DNA of 64,000 bases, taken from contig CAMWFQ010000002.1 of NCBI GenBank assembly GCA_947173495.1, forward strand, positions 124,001 through 188,000, read 5' to 3'. Position numbers and translations under genes: made by a program. This DNA is from an uncultured Lachnospiraceae bacterium. Lineage in GTDB: Bacteria; Bacillota; Clostridia; Lachnospirales; Lachnospiraceae. A model generated the notes under the pieces. That model made no database searches. It was not told where the DNA came from and was given only the letters and a program-made list of their open reading frames with translations. Of this stretch, positions 36,116 through 45,927 are shown in pieces (the first letter of the stretch is position 1; every line of letters begins with the position of its first letter).

Positions 36116-37012
36116 CTAAACTCCTTCAAATAAGTCAATGACCAGCTTAACCTCCCCGAGCCCCAGACCAAGCTCCCTGGCAATTGCCATATTGGATTTT
36201 CCCGCATTGTGAAGCTCTAAAATTCTTTCTTTATTGCTCTTATCATCACTTTCTTCCATATCCGCCGGCGCCGTTCTCACTTCGCCCTTCATCGGTGGTT
36301 CTTTGGCGGATGCGCCGGTCTCTTCCTTCCCCGCATCCTTCTTTCCTGACCTGGATTTCGCAGGCTTTTGGGAAATATCCTTCGAAGTTCCCTGACCTTC
36401 CCTATTTTCCACAGGTAATGGATGGACTACTTCCACCCGTTCTGCACTGATCGGAGTGAAATCTTCCTTCTTCTCCGTGGGCGCTTCCGTTCCGGGCCTT
36501 TGAGCCATGCCGTTCTCCCCTGTCACTTCCTCTACTCTTTCCTTTATTCTGACCACTCTTTCCTGTACCTCTCTGGCAGTGATCTCGGCGTCTTTTGCAG
36601 TCTGTCTGATTTCTCCTTCCGCTTTTACAGCCTCGCTGACGGTCGCTTTCAGACTGTCATGCTTATCATTCAGCATATCGTAAAGAAATACCACTTCTTT
36701 GTGATTTTTATTGATCTCAGTCAACACAGTGTCTGAGTATTCGTTTACTGCCAGCATTTTTTCATTGGTCAGCCTGTCCATCGCTCTTTCTGACCTTTCC
36801 ATGGCGTAAGTCACGGTTTCGTCAACAATATCGCCAATCTGTGATTTTGCGTTTTCTACTTCCCGGTCCATCACATCCCTGATGGCCTCTTCATCTATTC
36901 TTGTAATGTGATCCGTTTCTCTCTCTTTCCCTGATGGCAGCAGAAAGCCAATTGCATAAGCCGCTATACCCAGCACGATAAGTACGATTTCCACTACTCC
37001 CATAATCTTCAC
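36116..37012 (-). CDS. DUF6115-type membrane protein in the swrB position (C-terminal helix-turn-helix-like segment)
   Basis: N-terminal TM, coiled coil, C-terminal NKERILELHNAGKSNMAIARELGLGLGEVKLVIDLFEGV. Confidence 0.6.
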   Translation of the reverse strand: MKIMGVVEIVLIVLGIAAYAIGFLLPSGKERETDHITRIDEEAIRDVMDREVENAKSQIGDIVDETVTYAMERSERAMDRLTNEKMLAVNEYSDTVLTEINKNHKEVVFLYDMLNDKHDSLKATVSEAVKAEGEIRQTAKDAEITAREVQERVVRIKERVEEVTGENGMAQRPGTEAPTEKKEDFTPISAERVEVVHPLPVENREGQGTSKDISQKPAKSRSGKKDAGKEETGASAKEPPMKGEVRTAPADMEESDDKSNKERILELHNAGKSNMAIARELGLGLGEVKLVIDLFEGV

Positions 37013-37022
37013 CTTTAATCCA

Positions 37023-37340
37023 TCAAATTTTTATATCAAAGCCCCCCTGCCCTTTCAGGAACACTTTTCCTTCGTTCTCGCCATTCTCTTTCTTACGCCG
37101 CTTTCCGCCGTCGCCGGCATAATTTCCATTCCCTTTTTCTTTTGCATCATACTTCCTTTCATGCTTTTCCACCTCGTCCTGCCTGCGGACCTGCCGGACT
37201 CTGGTCTCCACCGTCCGGTCAAACTGGCTCTGGAAATTAGCCTGATTTATCATCCCCTTATTATCTTCGTTCTGCTTAATGTTCGTAAAGTCCTGGGCTC
37301 TTGTCACCTGTCCCTGCAGTTCTAACCGGCTGATCGTCAT
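37023..37340 (-). CDS. Small basic/hydrophilic protein of unknown function in the flagellar operon
   Basis: 105-aa ORF MTISRLELQGQVTRAQDFTNIKQNEDNKGMINQANFQSQF..., positioned co-directionally between fliA and the DUF6115 gene. Confidence 0.6.
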   Translation of the reverse strand: MTISRLELQGQVTRAQDFTNIKQNEDNKGMINQANFQSQFDRTVETRVRQVRRQDEVEKHERKYDAKEKGNGNYAGDGGKRRKKENGENEGKVFLKGQGGFDIKI

Positions 37341-37367
37341 CTGCTGACCACTTCCTTTCCCCGCTTA

Positions 37368-38132
37368 CTACACAGAAAAAATCCCCATATAATTTCCCAT
37401 TCGGTTTTTCATCTTCTGAAGCGCTCTTGTGTGAAGCTGTGAAATCCTTGATTCGGACACCTCCAGCACATTGCTGATTTCTTTCAACGTCAGATCTTCA
37501 TAATAATACAGTAATATGACCTTCTTTTCCTTTTCGGTGAGAAGTTCCAACGCTTTCTGCAGCACTTCCTTCAATTCTTCTTTTTCTATTACCTCTTCCG
37601 GACTTTCAAACCGATGCTGCTCGCTGTGCTCTGCAGGTATTTCACTGCCCGATTCCATAAACTCATTCAGAGAAACCACACCTGTAATTTTCATCTGAGA
37701 CTGCCAGCTTAAATAATCGTCTTCCGTAATTCCAAGACTCTTTGCAATCTCCTCATCTGTCGCAGCACGTCCTGTACTGGTCTCAATCTCTTTTATGACC
37801 GCATCGATCTTCTTCTGCTTCTGTCTGATGGTTCTTGGAATCCAGTCCATCTTTCTGATCTGGTCCAGGATCGCTCCCCTGATGCGAAGGCTGGCATATG
37901 TCTCAAATTTAACAGCTTTCATACTGTCGAATTTATCAATGGCATCTATCAGTCCGAAAATACCATAGCTGACCAGATCCTCATATTCCACATTATATCC
38001 GAGGTACATACTGAGACGTCCGGCCACCAGCTTTACCAAAGGCGCGTATTCCAATATAAGCTTTTCTCTGATTTCAGGCGATTTTATTTTTGCATAACTG
38101 TCCCAGAGCTTATTTCTGCCTGCCTCGTCCAT
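37368..38132 (-). CDS. fliA: RNA polymerase sigma factor for flagellar operons (sigma-28/SigD)
   Basis: 254 aa; YEDLVSYGIFGLIDAIDKFD, ETYASLRIRGAILDQIRKMDWIPRTIRQK, LTLKEISNVLEVSESRISQLHTRAL. Confidence 0.97.
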   Translation of the reverse strand: MDEAGRNKLWDSYAKIKSPEIREKLILEYAPLVKLVAGRLSMYLGYNVEYEDLVSYGIFGLIDAIDKFDSMKAVKFETYASLRIRGAILDQIRKMDWIPRTIRQKQKKIDAVIKEIETSTGRAATDEEIAKSLGITEDDYLSWQSQMKITGVVSLNEFMESGSEIPAEHSEQHRFESPEEVIEKEELKEVLQKALELLTEKEKKVILLYYYEDLTLKEISNVLEVSESRISQLHTRALQKMKNRMGNYMGIFSV

Positions 38133-38153
38133 CGCTACCTCCGATATCCGGAT

Positions 38154-38474
38154 TTACATTCCATTTTCAGAACTGCGTTCCGGTATTTCTCTCTCTTCCT
38201 TACCTTCCATCTCTTTGGCAGTTTCTCCGTTCTCTGCAGCTGCTTCCCTTTCTTTCGCCTGCTTTTCTCTTGCTTCTTCCTCTGCCTTGATCTTATCTAC
38301 AAATGCAGTGACTCTGCCCTGAACCACTACTCCCGCCAGATAAAAAAGAAGAAGCACGATCAGAAGCCTTGGCAGCATCTGTGCCGACGTATAATGAAAA
38401 TAATACATCATGATACTGGCAACTGCTCCGGCAAGAAGCATAAGAAACGGCGCAAACAATTTACTTTTTTTCAT
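38154..38474 (-). CDS. Small membrane protein of unknown function
   Basis: 106 aa with two predicted TM helices and a charged coiled-coil tail; overlaps the cheD stop. Confidence 0.65.
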   Translation of the reverse strand: MKKSKLFAPFLMLLAGAVASIMMYYFHYTSAQMLPRLLIVLLLFYLAGVVVQGRVTAFVDKIKAEEEAREKQAKEREAAAENGETAKEMEGKEEREIPERSSENGM

Positions 38475-38962
38475 ATGATTTTCTCCGGCAACCCTATAGA
38501 ACGAATGTGAAAATCACCGTTCTTTGGATAAAAAATTACAGTTCTGCCGTATGTACTTCCGGTATCCTCCGCAAGAATAGGGATCCTCAGCTCCATAAGC
38601 TTCTTCTTGCTGGCCAGCACATTACGCTCTCCCACACGAATGGCATCATTCTTGCCGACCCCTGCAAACATCTGCGCTCCGCCGGCAATTTTGGCTACCA
38701 TCCTGAAACGGCTTGCCCCCATACGGGTAAGCGCCTCCACCATATCTGTAATTCCTGTGTCTGCAAACTTAGGTCGGTTTGAATTATTATGGATCTCAGT
38801 GCTGTCAGGCAGCATAATATGTGCCAGCCCCCCGATCCCGGTTCTGGGATCTCTGATTGCTATTCCCACACAGGAACCCAAACCTACTGTAATTACTCCA
38901 TCTTCACCCTGGCAGGTCTTCCAGTCTGCCATTCCAACTTTGATTATATTACTCATTTCCAA
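38471..38962 (-). CDS. cheD: Chemoreceptor glutamine deamidase CheD
   Basis: GLGSCVGIAIRDPRTGIGGLAHIMLP, KIAGGAQMF, IRVGERNVLASKKKLMELRIPILAEDTG. Confidence 0.96.
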   Translation of the reverse strand: MEMSNIIKVGMADWKTCQGEDGVITVGLGSCVGIAIRDPRTGIGGLAHIMLPDSTEIHNNSNRPKFADTGITDMVEALTRMGASRFRMVAKIAGGAQMFAGVGKNDAIRVGERNVLASKKKLMELRIPILAEDTGSTYGRTVIFYPKNGDFHIRSIGLPEKII

Positions 38963-39000
38963 GAGTCTCCTGTTTCTTTTTCTTAGGATCTGTAAATAAC

Positions 39001-39636
39001 CTACATAACACCCAGGGAAGACAAAATCTTCTCGTAAGACTCCATATCAGGGATCATAATAAAATATCCGTCTAATTCCACATCATCTGAGAAATTGGTC
39101 TGGATCAGCAGGATATTGTCTCCGTAAATACCGAATTCAACCGCCGGAACACTCAAAAGCGCTCCCGCCATGTCAATTCCAATCTGTGGCACAGAAGGAA
39201 AAATCTTTAACCCGGTAATCCCTGACAGGGCATTTAAATACGCTCCTGTAATGATATTACCCACCTCTTTGACAGCTGAACACTCCATTTCGCCGAAATT
39301 GTATTCTTCGGCTTTGTTCTCATCAATCACCAGCATTCCTGCCATCAGCTTATTCACCATATGAGCGGCCGCCCGTTTATCAATGATAAACATCATACTG
39401 CCTTCCACATCACCTTCCACCTGAAGGTAGATACCCACCATGATTCTTTCTTCTCCGCCAACAATCTCTCCCACTTCCTGAAACTCCAGAAGTCTGACCT
39501 GCGGCACAGACATGTCGATTTTGCTCCCCATAAGCTGCGCAAGTGCTGTGGTAGCATTACCGGCTCCGATATTTCCCAGTTCTTTCAGTACATCAAAATA
39601 CTGACTTGTTATTTGTTCCATACTAAGGTCGTTCAT
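39001..39636 (-). CDS. cheC: Chemotaxis protein CheC
   Basis: MNDLSMEQITSQYFDVLKELGNIGAGNATTALAQLMGSKIDMSVP; GNIITGAYLNALS. SD GGAGG before ATG 39636. Confidence 0.95.
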   Translation of the reverse strand: MNDLSMEQITSQYFDVLKELGNIGAGNATTALAQLMGSKIDMSVPQVRLLEFQEVGEIVGGEERIMVGIYLQVEGDVEGSMMFIIDKRAAAHMVNKLMAGMLVIDENKAEEYNFGEMECSAVKEVGNIITGAYLNALSGITGLKIFPSVPQIGIDMAGALLSVPAVEFGIYGDNILLIQTNFSDDVELDGYFIMIPDMESYEKILSSLGVM

Positions 39637-39769
39637 GGCCCCTCCTACTTTACAGTGTACCCTCCGGCTTTCATAATAATAATCCTCTTCGGGAATTTCT
39701 GATCTCTTCGCATACACTTACGTTATTATAACACAAAATGTGCTTTTCTAAAAGTATCTAATCATGATT

Positions 39770-40501
39770 CTATAAACCTTTTTCCCGTTTTCTGCGTTTG
39801 CTCTCTTCTTTAAAAATAAATCGAATGATTTCTTCCCGTTCTGAATTATCAATGTTAATATACTGAGCGCGGTGTTCATAGGATCCCGGCTTATTCTCCA
39901 GCTCTCTGGACATCAGTATCTTGGCTACCATAGTATAGTCCTTGGGCTTTTCTTCCTTGATCAGCGTATATTTGCAATAAATCAGATCGTCCACCGCATA
40001 GGCGCTCTCTCCCACAAATCTGAGACCTCCCCCGCTGATATCCACAATAATTCCGGGATCCAAAGGCAGGTTTGCCTTCAAATAATTATCGTGTCTTAAA
40101 ACCGCCCTGATCTCATCCTTCTCAAGAGGCCTGGAATACATCTCCAGAGCACATTCCAGCCGGAAAAATTCTCTTCTCTGATTTTTCCTTAAGGTGCTGG
40201 TGGTTTCCAGCAGCAGCACAAAGGCCTTCTCTATTTTATACACATCCAGCACAACAGCCGTACATTCAAATATTCCTCCGCCTGTCATGAAAAACAGGTC
40301 GTATTCTGTGTTTACAGGAAGAGAAATCAACCGGTTTTTCACCATTGGCATATAGATTTCCAGTCTCTCATCCGATTGGATATCATAAACCTGACTCTGA
40401 TAAACCTGCTTCTGCTGATTTAAATCCTGTTCCTCCTCGTCCGCCTGAACGATAGGCCGTATTTCTACCTTGTTTCCCGGCAATACAAATTTTGAAAGCA
40501 T
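39770..40501 (-). CDS. PilZ-domain flagellar brake protein (YcgR-like)
   Basis: YcgR-N-like region plus RREFFRLECALEMYSRP and DISGGGLRFVGE PilZ-type motifs. Confidence 0.88.
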   Translation of the reverse strand: MLSKFVLPGNKVEIRPIVQADEEEQDLNQQKQVYQSQVYDIQSDERLEIYMPMVKNRLISLPVNTEYDLFFMTGGGIFECTAVVLDVYKIEKAFVLLLETTSTLRKNQRREFFRLECALEMYSRPLEKDEIRAVLRHDNYLKANLPLDPGIIVDISGGGLRFVGESAYAVDDLIYCKYTLIKEEKPKDYTMVAKILMSRELENKPGSYEHRAQYINIDNSEREEIIRFIFKEESKRRKREKGL

Positions 40502-40502
40502 T

Positions 40503-41399
40503 TCATCTCCTCCTGTCCGTTTTTCTGATTGGTATGATATGGGCAAAAAAAGCTTCCATTCCCCGTCTGGCCGCTCGTGGTACGGCCTCCTTATTCATCA
40601 ATGTATCGACGATTCTCTCATAAGCAACGGCTGACTTTGCCTTCGGAGACTGCAAAGACACCGGCATCTGCTGCATGACTGCATTTGAAAGCTGATTATC
40701 CTCAGGCACTGCTCCCAGATAGGTAATGGGAATCTTCAGATATCTGCTTACCACCACATCCAGCTTGTTAAAAAGCGCTTTCCCTTCATCCGCTGATACC
40801 ACTCTGTTTGCAATAACCCTCGTCTGTGTCGTCTCACTGGAAAAACGAGGATGCCTGTTCAGCGCTTTCAGGAGAGAGTACGCATCTGTAATAGAAGTTG
40901 GCTCAGAAGTGGTTACCAGCAATATTTCTCCGCTGGCCACCAGAAACTCCAGCACCGCATCAGAAATACCGGCTCCCGTATCTATAAGAATTATATCGGC
41001 CAATGTGTCCAGTTCCACCAGATTCTTGATGATATAGTTCAAATAGTCCATACTCAGATTGGAAAGGCCCGCAATTCCGGAACCTCCTGATATAAATCCG
41101 ATCTCCATGGGTCCCTGCGTAATAATTTCTCTGATACTTTTCCCCTGATAAATCAAATCATAGAAATTATATGTAGGCACTGCTCCAAACATTATTTCAA
41201 TATTTGCAAGTCCAAAATCTGCGTCGAGAATAATAACCCTCTTTCCCTGCCTTCTAAACTGCACAGCCAGATTAATTGCCGTATTTGATTTTCCCACGCC
41301 GCCCTTGCCGCTTGTGACAGCAATCACCCTCGCCAGCGGTCTGGCCCCGGGCGCCGCACCTGCTTTGATTATGTTTCTTAACTGTTCGGCTTGATCCAT
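40503..41399 (-). CDS. flhG: MinD/ParA-like flagellar number regulator FlhG
   Basis: AVTSGKGGVGKSNTAINLAVQFRRQGKRVIILDADFGLANIEIMFG. Confidence 0.95.
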   Translation of the reverse strand: MDQAEQLRNIIKAGAAPGARPLARVIAVTSGKGGVGKSNTAINLAVQFRRQGKRVIILDADFGLANIEIMFGAVPTYNFYDLIYQGKSIREIITQGPMEIGFISGGSGIAGLSNLSMDYLNYIIKNLVELDTLADIILIDTGAGISDAVLEFLVASGEILLVTTSEPTSITDAYSLLKALNRHPRFSSETTQTRVIANRVVSADEGKALFNKLDVVVSRYLKIPITYLGAVPEDNQLSNAVMQQMPVSLQSPKAKSAVAYERIVDTLMNKEAVPRAARRGMEAFFAHIIPIRKTDRRR

Positions 41400-41430
41400 G
41401 TGTCTTCCTCACTTATCCGTGGTAAATCTT

Positions 41431-42663
41431 TCAGCTCTTTTTACCTCCCAGAAGCTGTTTCACCGTCTTTTGAGGATTGAAGTCCTCAATATCGTCAGGT
41501 ACATTCTGCCCACAGGTAACATAAGATAAAGGCGCTCCCGTATAGAGTTTTATATTCAGCAGATTTCCCAGTGTCATAGTCTCATCCAGTTTGGTGAAAA
41601 TCAGCTTGAACTCCGTTATAGATGCATAAGTATCTGCAATATTAATCAGATCTCTGTATTTTGTCGTGGCGCTCAGTACCAGATAAACCTCTCGCTCTGC
41701 CAGATCATCCACAGAATGAATAAAGCCGCTCATAATCTCTCTCTGCGCATCATTCTGATGAGAATGTCCTGCAGTATCCACCAAAATAAAATCATAGTCC
41801 TTAAAATCATTTAAGGATTGTTTCATCTCATCCTCAGAATAAATCACTCTGAAAGGAACTTCCATAATACTTGCGTAAGTGCGAAGCTGTTCGGCCGCTG
41901 CAATCCGGTAGGTGTCCGCTGTAAACAAAACAACCTTTTTCTCCTGTTCCACACTGAATCTGGACGCGATTTTGGCAATCGTCGTCGTCTTACCCACACC
42001 GGTGGGACCTACAAAGAATACCACTTTTGGTCCTTTTTCCGCAGGCTCGATCTCCACAGGCTTTCCGAACTTCAATATCATTTTCTGATAAATATTGGCA
42101 AGCACATAATCAAAGGGAATGTCGGGCTTATTCGCCTTTTCAATCTCATCAATGATCTGGTTCGCATATTGCTCGCTCACCTCATTATTCAGCATTGTAT
42201 TATAAAGCAGCTTCATAAAGCGCTCCAGCTCGCTTTCCTTTTCCTCCAGCGCCGTCCCCGGTTCCTCCGGCTTCTGAAGCTGCTGCTCAAGCAGGACATG
42301 AAGACTGTCAAGCTTTTCTTCTATGGCATGGTTATCGTTTTTGTTTTCCTCCAGTGATTCTGCATCTCCCCTTACCAGCACCTCGCCTTCATCAGGCGCC
42401 GGGAGTTCCGCCCGCTTTACTTCCCTGCGCGGAGGAGGCACCGCCACGGGCGGCATGGCTGTTTCTTTTTTCAGGGCGGCCGTTCTCTCCGATTCCTCTT
42501 CCAGGGCAACCGTCACTTCCGTAAACTGGGGCATCAGAAAACTGAAAAGCCCTTTCCGCTTCACGTTTCGCACATTCATGATCACCACGCCATTGCCCAG
42601 TTCTTTTTTTGCACTTTCTACTGCTTCCGCTTCTGATTTTCCTTGAAATTTTTTGATTATCAT
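41431..42663 (-). CDS. flhF: SRP-type GTPase FlhF
   Basis: FVGPTGVGKTTTIAKIASRF, LFTADTYRIAAAEQLRTYA, DYDFILVDTAGHSH, FTKLDET. Confidence 0.97.
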   Translation of the reverse strand: MIIKKFQGKSEAEAVESAKKELGNGVVIMNVRNVKRKGLFSFLMPQFTEVTVALEEESERTAALKKETAMPPVAVPPPRREVKRAELPAPDEGEVLVRGDAESLEENKNDNHAIEEKLDSLHVLLEQQLQKPEEPGTALEEKESELERFMKLLYNTMLNNEVSEQYANQIIDEIEKANKPDIPFDYVLANIYQKMILKFGKPVEIEPAEKGPKVVFFVGPTGVGKTTTIAKIASRFSVEQEKKVVLFTADTYRIAAAEQLRTYASIMEVPFRVIYSEDEMKQSLNDFKDYDFILVDTAGHSHQNDAQREIMSGFIHSVDDLAEREVYLVLSATTKYRDLINIADTYASITEFKLIFTKLDETMTLGNLLNIKLYTGAPLSYVTCGQNVPDDIEDFNPQKTVKQLLGGKKS

Positions 42664-44693
42664 GCTGTCACCATTCCTACAGACTGTAGCTCAATATTGC
42701 TCTCTATTTCATTATACGATACCACGATCAGATCTTTATAATAATCCTCTGTCAGCCGTTTAAAATACATACGGACAATGGGCGATGTAATAACGATGGG
42801 ATTTTTCCCGAGATTCTCCAGCTTGGCCGTTTCATCTCCCACCGATTTCATAATCATTTTGGTCTTTTCAGGATCAAGCGTCAGATACGCTCCGTTCTCC
42901 GTCTGTTTCACGCTTCCCATAATCTCCTGTTCCAGCCTGGGATCAAGCGTCACCACACTTGTGGTCTCGTTGGCCGGGAAGAATCTGCTGGAAATAGCGC
43001 GTTTCAGGCTCTGTCGTACATATTCTGTAAGAATATCCGTATCCCTTGTAGTGGAGGCGTAATCCGCCAGCGTCTCAAAAATGGTAAGAAGGTCTCTTAT
43101 GGAAATTCCCTCTTTCAGCAGATTCTGCAATACCTTCTGTACCTCGCCAAGGCCCAAAAGCTTGGGCACCAGCTCTTCCACAAGAGAAGGATTGGTCTCT
43201 TTCAGGTTATTGACAAGATTCTGAACATCCTGCCTTGTAAGCAGCTCGGAAATATACTGCCTGATGATCTCCGTCAGATGCGTGGCTATAATAGAAGGCG
43301 GATCCACAACCGTATATCCCATGCTTTCCGCTCTCTCCCGCTGACCCTCCGTGATCCAGATGGCCGGCAGATGGAAGGAAGGTTCAAAAGTAGGAATACC
43401 TGTGATTTCTTCTTCCACATATCCGGGATTCATCGCCATATAATGATCAAAGAGGATTTCTCCCTCGCTTACCTGTATTCCCTTGATCTTGATGATATAT
43501 TGATTGGGATTCAGCTGTATATTATCTCTCAGACGGATAATAGGCACAACCGTACCCAGCTCCAGCGCAATTTGTCTTCGGATCATAACCACACGATCCA
43601 GCAAATCTCCGCCCTGGTTTACGTCCGCCAGAGGAATGATCCCGTAACCAAACTCCAGCTCGATGGGATCCACCTGAAGCAGACTGTTGACATTCTCCGG
43701 CTGCCGGATCTCCTCGGCCGCCATCTCTTCCTCATTGATTTCTCCTTCAATCTGAGCGGTCTCAAGAGTACCCGCAATCATCCTTCCGGTAACGATGAAA
43801 ATAAGCCCCAGCGCCAGAAAGACAAGATCAGGCAAAGGTGTGATAATTCCCAGACCAGCGATAACGGCGCCCACCAGATATAACACCTTGGGGACACCGA
43901 AAAGCTGCTTTACAAGTACCGAACCGAAATCTGCGTCCTTTGAGCCCTTCGTAACCAGAATACCCGTAGAAAGCGAGATCAGAAGAGACGGTATCTGACT
44001 TACCAGACCGTCGCCTATGGTCAGAATTACGTATTTCTGCAGCGCGTCCATGATTTCCATATTCTGCCAGATCACGCCTGTGGCGATCCCGCCGATAATA
44101 TTGACAAATGTGATAATCAGGCCCGCGGTGGCATCTCCCTTTACATACTTAACGGCACCATCCATGGATCCGAAGAAGTTGGATTCCTCCTGAATCTTAT
44201 CTCTGCGCCTCTTTGCTTCCGCATCTGTGATCGCTCCGGTATTTAAGTCTGCGTCTATTGCCATCTGCTTACCCGGCATAGCGTCCAGCGTAAACCTTGC
44301 CGTTACCTCCGCCACACGCTCCGAACCTTTGTTGATCACCATGAACTGAACCAGAATCAGGATAATGAATATAATGCTTCCTACCACCAGATTATCGGCA
44401 CCTACATAGCTTCCAAACGTCGCCACCACCTGTCCCGGGTCTCCGGTGGTAAGGATCAGCCGGGTAGAGGATATGTTCAGTGAAATTCTGAATATCGTTG
44501 TGAACAGCAAAATAGTCGGGAAAAAGGATAAGTCCAGTACTTCCTTGGAAAACATGGTTCCGAAAAGAATGGTAAAGGCTATCGCTATATTACAGGCAAG
44601 CAGCACATCCAGAAACCCCTTGGGAATCGGCACGATCATCATGATAAATGCCGCAAGCACATACGCCGCTACGCCAACATCCGCTTTTTTCAC
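42660..44693 (-). CDS. flhA: Flagellar biosynthesis protein FlhA
   Basis: 677 aa; RVAEVTARFTLDAMPGKQMAIDADLNTGAITDAEAKRRR signature. Confidence 0.98.
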   Translation of the reverse strand: MKKADVGVAAYVLAAFIMMIVPIPKGFLDVLLACNIAIAFTILFGTMFSKEVLDLSFFPTILLFTTIFRISLNISSTRLILTTGDPGQVVATFGSYVGADNLVVGSIIFIILILVQFMVINKGSERVAEVTARFTLDAMPGKQMAIDADLNTGAITDAEAKRRRDKIQEESNFFGSMDGAVKYVKGDATAGLIITFVNIIGGIATGVIWQNMEIMDALQKYVILTIGDGLVSQIPSLLISLSTGILVTKGSKDADFGSVLVKQLFGVPKVLYLVGAVIAGLGIITPLPDLVFLALGLIFIVTGRMIAGTLETAQIEGEINEEEMAAEEIRQPENVNSLLQVDPIELEFGYGIIPLADVNQGGDLLDRVVMIRRQIALELGTVVPIIRLRDNIQLNPNQYIIKIKGIQVSEGEILFDHYMAMNPGYVEEEITGIPTFEPSFHLPAIWITEGQRERAESMGYTVVDPPSIIATHLTEIIRQYISELLTRQDVQNLVNNLKETNPSLVEELVPKLLGLGEVQKVLQNLLKEGISIRDLLTIFETLADYASTTRDTDILTEYVRQSLKRAISSRFFPANETTSVVTLDPRLEQEIMGSVKQTENGAYLTLDPEKTKMIMKSVGDETAKLENLGKNPIVITSPIVRMYFKRLTEDYYKDLIVVSYNEIESNIELQSVGMVTA

Positions 44694-44723
44694 GTCTCTT
44701 CTCCTTTCCTTTTCTTTCCCCTC

Positions 44724-45851
44724 TTATACCTTTCCCTTCAGATGATATACAAAGGCCAGCACCTCTGCAACCGCCTGATATAATTCAGGAGGAATAAGCT
44801 CTCCTACCTCCACGTTTGCATAAAGCATACGGGCCAGAGGCTTATTTTCCACAATTTCAATATCATTTTCTTTCGCCACATCCTTAATCCGCTGAGCCAG
44901 GTAATTCTCTCCCTTTGCCAGCACATAAGGCGCGTCATACTTTTCCGGATCATATTTCACTGCAACCGCATAATGGGTAGGGTTGGTAATCACCACGTCG
45001 GCCTCCGGCAGCTGCTGCATCATCCGCCGCATGGACGCTTCCCGCATGCGCTGCTTCTGCTTTGCTTTAATCTGGGGATCGCCCTCTGCATTTTTGTATT
45101 CGTCCTTGACCTCCTGCTTGGTCATCTTCATATCCTGTCTGAATTTCCATCTCTGGTAAAAAAGATCCAGAAATGCAATGATCATATATACTGCTGCGAT
45201 CCTGATGCCAAGGTCGATCACGATCTCTCCAATCAACCCGATGGCCTGATTTAATGTAATATTATACAGAATAAAGATCTGGCCGACTCTGTCCTGCACA
45301 TAGGAATAGACCACATAGCCGATCACTGCAAGCTTAAGAACCGACTTTACCAGCTCCATAAGTGAATTAGGAGAAAAAATCCTTCCAAATCCTTTCACAG
45401 GGCTCAGCTTACTGAATTTAGGCTGCAGAGGCTTTGTCGTAGGCTTCCATTTAACCTGAACAAGATCACAGATCACAGCTACCGCCACACCAATCAGAAG
45501 AACCGGCGCTATAATAATCAAAAGCCTGACCATCATGCTCCGGATCAGTACCATCATAGAGGCTGTGGGCAGATCGCCATTATACATCTTTATCACATCC
45601 GGCATCTGACCGTACACAAAGCGAAATCCATTGATAAAGCTTGTGCCTATGGAGCCCACATATACCTTCAGAATCAGAAACAGCGCCAGCATACCAAATG
45701 CATTGGCAATCTCCTTGCTTTTGGCTACCTGTCCCTCTTTTCTGGCATCACTCAGCTTTTTCCCCGTGGGCTCTTCGGTCTTTTCACCGCCCGGCCCATC
45801 TTTGGCAAAAAACTGAAGATTATACTGTAATAACAGGCTCTCCGCCTTCAT
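44724..45851 (-). CDS. flhB: Flagellar biosynthesis protein FlhB
   Basis: EKTEEPTGKKLSDARKEGQVAKS; autocleavage NPTH in ADVVITNPTHYAVAVKYD. Confidence 0.97.
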   Translation of the reverse strand: MKAESLLLQYNLQFFAKDGPGGEKTEEPTGKKLSDARKEGQVAKSKEIANAFGMLALFLILKVYVGSIGTSFINGFRFVYGQMPDVIKMYNGDLPTASMMVLIRSMMVRLLIIIAPVLLIGVAVAVICDLVQVKWKPTTKPLQPKFSKLSPVKGFGRIFSPNSLMELVKSVLKLAVIGYVVYSYVQDRVGQIFILYNITLNQAIGLIGEIVIDLGIRIAAVYMIIAFLDLFYQRWKFRQDMKMTKQEVKDEYKNAEGDPQIKAKQKQRMREASMRRMMQQLPEADVVITNPTHYAVAVKYDPEKYDAPYVLAKGENYLAQRIKDVAKENDIEIVENKPLARMLYANVEVGELIPPELYQAVAEVLAFVYHLKGKV

Positions 45852-45927
45852 CCTATGCCCCCTTTGGTATACATTTTCTCATTTTCTCCAGGCCGCGTCC
45901 ACTGGTAAATCGTTACATCTGCCTTTA

